A stretch of 64,000 nucleotides of DNA from Sambucus nigra (Eukaryota; Streptophyta; Magnoliopsida; Dipsacales; Adoxaceae): contig OX422215.1 of NCBI GenBank assembly GCA_949130495.1, forward strand, positions 68,029,244-68,093,243, read 5' to 3'. The translations under genes were made by a program, and so were the position numbers. Positions 60,822 to 64,000 of the stretch are shown piece by piece. The notes beneath the pieces are model-generated. The model worked only from the letters and a program-made list of their open reading frames with translations. It was not told where the DNA came from and did not search any database. The number at the start of each line of letters is the position of its first letter. Position 1 is the stretch's first letter.

Positions 60822-61790
60822 TGAGAATAACATCTTAGTTGATGACCTCAGACCTTATAACATCATGATTTGGTGACAAGATCTGAGGTCAGACATCATA
60901 CTTAGTTGACCTCTGACCCTTAACATCATTAATTTGTTAAAAATTATTTTATGTGGATAACATCTTAGTTGATGACCTCAGATCTTATAACATCATGATT
61001 TTGGTGACAAGGTCTGAGCTCAGACATCATACTTAGATGACCTCAAACCCTTAACATCATTAATTTGGTAAAAATTATCAAGATAACACCTTAGTTGATG
61101 ACCTCAAACCTTATAACGTCATGATTTGGTGACAAGGTCTGGGGTCAAACATCATACTTAGATGACCTCTGACCCTTAACATCATTAATTTGGTGAAAAT
61201 TATTTTATGGGGATAACATCTTAGTTGATGACCTCAAACCTTATAACATCATGATTTGGTGACAAGGTCTGAGGTCAGACATCATACTTAGATGACCTCA
61301 GACCCTTAACATCATTAATTTGGTAAAAATTATTTTATGAGGATAACATATTAGTTGATGACCTCAGACCTTATAACATCATGATTTGGTGACAAGGTCT
61401 GAGGTCAGACATCATACTTAGATGACCTCAGACCCTTAACATCATTAATTTGGTGAAAACTATTTTATGGGGGTAACATCTTAGTTGATAACCTCAGACC
61501 CTTAACATCATTAATTTGGTGAAATTTATGAGGATAACATCTTAGTTAATGACCTCAGACCTTATAACATCATCATTTGGTGACAAGGTCTGAGGTCACA
61601 CATCATACTTATATGACCTCAGACCCTTAACATCATTAATTTGGTGAAAAACATTTTGTGAGGATAACATCTTAGTTGACAACCTCAAACCTTATAACAT
61701 CACGATTTGGTGACAAGGTCTGAGGTCAGACATCATACTTGGATGACCTCAGATACTGAACATCATTAATCTCGTGAAAAATTATATTGA
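60822..61790. repeat. ~130-bp tandem repeat with hairpin arms in Tat2, about 7.5 copies
   Basis: GATAACATCTTAGTTGATGA recurs near 60826, 60956, 61082, 61212, 61342, 61472, 61533 and 61663; spacing is 130 bp except 126 and 61. Each unit contains GACCTCAGACCTT and, about 21 bp on, AAGGTCTGAGGTC (perfect 13-bp inverted arms), then TGACCTCAGACCC, which can pair with the same arm. It lies between the end of pol and the antisense ORF. Confidence 0.93.
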
Positions 61791-62150
61791 TACTTCATAA
61801 CTGAACACATCGTATGGCAAAGAAAGTCATTCAATAAACAATTCAGCAAGTGAAAAAATAAAAGCCCTCCTCAGAGGTTGACAGATTAAGTTGGGAGTTA
61901 ATGCAAAAATACAAAGTGACAAAGTTTATCAGAGGATATAAATATAAAGTAATTAAAATTGTTCAAAACTTCACAAAAAGAATCAAGTGTTTGCAGCCTC
62001 AGGGTTAGTGGGCACGTCTGCATGTCCCTGGCCGAGGGTGGCTACTTCTACCCCGTCATCTTGGGCACCAGCATCTTCAGTCATGGTGTCTCCTTGAGGG
62101 GCAGTCTTGGTAGGGGCAACACCTCTCTCCTCCTCAACTTCTTGTAGAGC
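61791..62150. other. Tat2 spacer
   Basis: AT-rich to 61975, then DNA that on the minus strand may be the tail of the antisense ORF. No clear gene. Confidence 0.4.
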
Positions 62151-63999
62151 CTAAGCAAATTTAGGGTCGTCATAACCCAAGTCGATGAGGTCAACTGCTA
62201 CAAGTCTCCCTGATTCCTTCTCCTTCATGGCAGCCCATTTCCCAGTAGCCTTGACCCCTCTCTCCAGATATTCAAAGCCGAAACTGACAAACTCATCGGA
62301 GACCTTGTACTCCTCTAAGATCTTCTTGGAGGCATCATCTAAGGCAGCCTTGACAGTAACATAGACTTTACGTTGGAGAGAGTCAGCCTGAGCCTTCAGG
62401 GCAGCGTTAGGATCTTCCCTCTGCCTGTCCATGTCCTTCTGCATCCCCTTCACGCTGGTCTCATCCTTCTTCAGAGGAGCCTTCAGACGTTCCACTTCAG
62501 CATTTAAAGTGGCCTCAATCTTATCGACCTCTTGGCCCTTCTCAATCAGAGGAAGTTTTCCCAAGGTCCAGTTAACATAATGATGCATGGTGATAAGACC
62601 CTGCAGAACATGTGCAAAGATGTCAGTCTAAGGTCTGATATAGTTCAAAGGCCGATGTTACACATTCAGAAGCAAAAAGTTAAAGGTCTTACTTGAATAG
62701 AATGATGAAAAGAGAACTCAACCAACAGAGGCTTATCCAGGGAGCGACAAAAGCGCTTGTCAGACTCGGTTATGACATCGCCGATATCATCCAGGGCCTT
62801 CAGACTATGGACAATGACACTGTCGCCAATCTTCAATTGCTCAAGACGAGCAATCAATGCATCCTCAGAATAAATGGGGATGACACGATTCCCCTTCTTG
62901 TCCTTCTTCTGCCTTTGTTCTTCAGGGGCAGGGTCGACAGGTTTTCTCTTCTTAGTAGCCTCAACCCTTGAGGTAGATGGAGGGGGAGGAGGCGTTCAGA
63001 CCAGCTTTCTTCACGAGCTTCGTGAGACTGGGAGCTGCCATCTCCCATAGTTCGTCAGATATTCCTTTTGGGTGCTATGCAGAACATAAAGGTCTGAGTT
63101 AAAAAATCAGAGATACACAAATTCAGAGGTATAACTTGTAAATAATAAAACTATTTATGGAGCTCTGTCAGAGGACTCCCCTCAAGCCCAGTCTCAGAGA
63201 GATAGTAGGGGTTCATCAGGTGTTCAAACTTGACAAGAAGACCGTGCTCACCCTGATCCTGAAGGTATTTGACCTTCTGAAGATTTTGGTGGCTTAGCCC
63301 AGGGTCATCCCTAGTAGCCATTGTAACCTTTCCCCATCTCAGGGGTATTCTTGGCTCTAGTGAGGAAGAGGGAGGAGATAGACAAAATTTCCATGGCCCT
63401 GATGCAAAGAAGTAGCGTGGTTTATAATTATGGTTCGAGGTTTGGGTGACCTGCAACATCTTCTTATTTGACTTCTGAGCTCAAAAATGGTAATAGCTTG
63501 AATGATTCCTGGAAAATGAGGGGACATAACACCCTGAGAAGACTTGGACAGGAAGGTCTGAGTGTTGGATAACCCTTTATAGGACAATAGCTCCAATTAT
63601 CACCCTCCAGGCATTGGGTGACAACTGGGAAGGATCCAAGTTGATGTAGGACAGAATTGCCCTGATGATGGGATGAATGGGCAGATGAAATCCTAACTTG
63701 AACATCTGCTTATACAGGAAGATCTCACTATCACGGTCGCCATAAGCTCTCTTATCCCTCAGAGGTCTCCTGAGTTTTATAGAGGGACTTATAGAATATA
63801 GATGTCTTAACGCTAGAAGGTCGGCCTCGCTGACAGTGCTCTCTATCTCGGCTGTCTCAGAGGTGTCAACATCTCTCCCAGCATCATCATCATCATTCGG
63901 TTCAACATCGGGCTGAGAAGACGATGGGAAACTCTGAGCGAACTCAGCACCCATGACAGCCGCTAGGGGAATGGATTCAAGAATTGGTGGAACAGCCAC
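62151..63999 (-). pseudogene. Tat2 antisense ORF with putative gypsy-type transposon domain
   Basis: Minus strand, start probably beyond the right edge (first internal ATG gives MGAEFAQSFPSSSQPDVE). Residues from 63999 to 63577 include an acidic linker, then DLLALRHLYSISPSIKLRRP and the domain signature FKLGFHLPIHPIIRAILSYI followed by LDPSQLSPNAWRV (Transposase_28-type). After frame changes near 63590 and 63440, YKPRYFFASGPWKFCL follows (63430-63340). A basic Arg-rich part lies near 62900-63050, and a 145-residue Lys/Glu coiled coil (62588-62151) beginning MHHYVNWTLGKLPLIEKGQE forms the C-terminus. Domain order matches the Tat1 antisense ORF. Role unknown; possibly structural. Confidence 0.8.
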
Positions 64000-64000
64000 A

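Larger units (their letters stand above)
53676..64000 (+). mobile_element. Tat2: Tat-lineage Ty3/gypsy element with antisense ORF, runs off right edge
   Basis: A 5' LTR starting TGATATGCCC at 53676, the same PBS type as Tat1, then gag, protease, RT, RNase H, second RNase H and integrase on the plus strand to 60715, a ~130-bp tandem repeat, and minus-strand ORFs to the window edge. The 3' LTR is outside the window. The reading frames are better preserved than in Tat1: longer open blocks and an intact YVDD, though still with many stops. Tat2 and Tat1 share domain order and antisense ORF but differ in LTR sequence, so they are separate families. Confidence 0.88.

Overview
This window is gene-poor, repeat-dense plant nuclear DNA, most likely from a eudicot. 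The evidence is plant-specific mobile-element lineages (Tekay-like chromovirus, Tat-type Ty3/gypsy with antisense ORFs, SIRE-like and other Ty1/copia, En/Spm-type CACTA), pseudogenes of EIX/Cf-type leucine-rich receptor-like proteins (RLPs), and plant-type casein kinase 1 and D-type cyclin exon fragments. I see no intact host gene, no rRNA or tRNA gene and no CRISPR array. Almost every reading frame is broken by stops or frameshifts, so coding relics are listed as pseudogenes.

Layout. 1-2622: minus-strand LTR of a Tekay-like element that runs off the left edge. 2623-5704: remnant of a CACTA transposon (CACTA-1) with transposase relics, a 168/169-bp tandem array and its right end. 5705 to about 14360: decayed Ty1/copia element (gag fragment, a ~3.5-kb unidentified insertion, pol, 3' LTR). 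14690-16095: RLP pseudogene copy 1. 16660-17375: 5'-truncated non-LTR element. 17715-53675: RLP pseudogene copy 2, split into three pieces by two insertions, and cut off at its right end by a third element.

The first insertion in copy 2 is CACTA-2 (17771-29710, TSD TTT). It carries exon fragments of a casein kinase 1-like and a D-type cyclin gene, about 16.5 units of a 168-bp tandem repeat, and, inside that array, a gag-only LTR element (21395-26803, TSD ACTAA/ACTAT). The second is Tat1 (29907-52737, TSD GGAAC), whose antisense ORF is itself interrupted by a Tekay-like chromovirus (40373-51309, perfect TSD TACAA). The third is Tat2 (from 53676, running off the right edge), with gag-pol, a ~130-bp hairpin-forming tandem repeat and an antisense ORF with the putative gypsy-type transposon domain.

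The insertions can be ordered. Tat1 LTRs differ by roughly a tenth by eye, the nested Tekay-like LTRs by only about 1-3%, and the gag-only element LTRs by about 2% apart from one 159-bp indel. The most unusual feature is that two CACTA elements with different termini both carry arrays of the same 168-bp repeat family, and one of them also carries pieces of two cell-regulatory genes.
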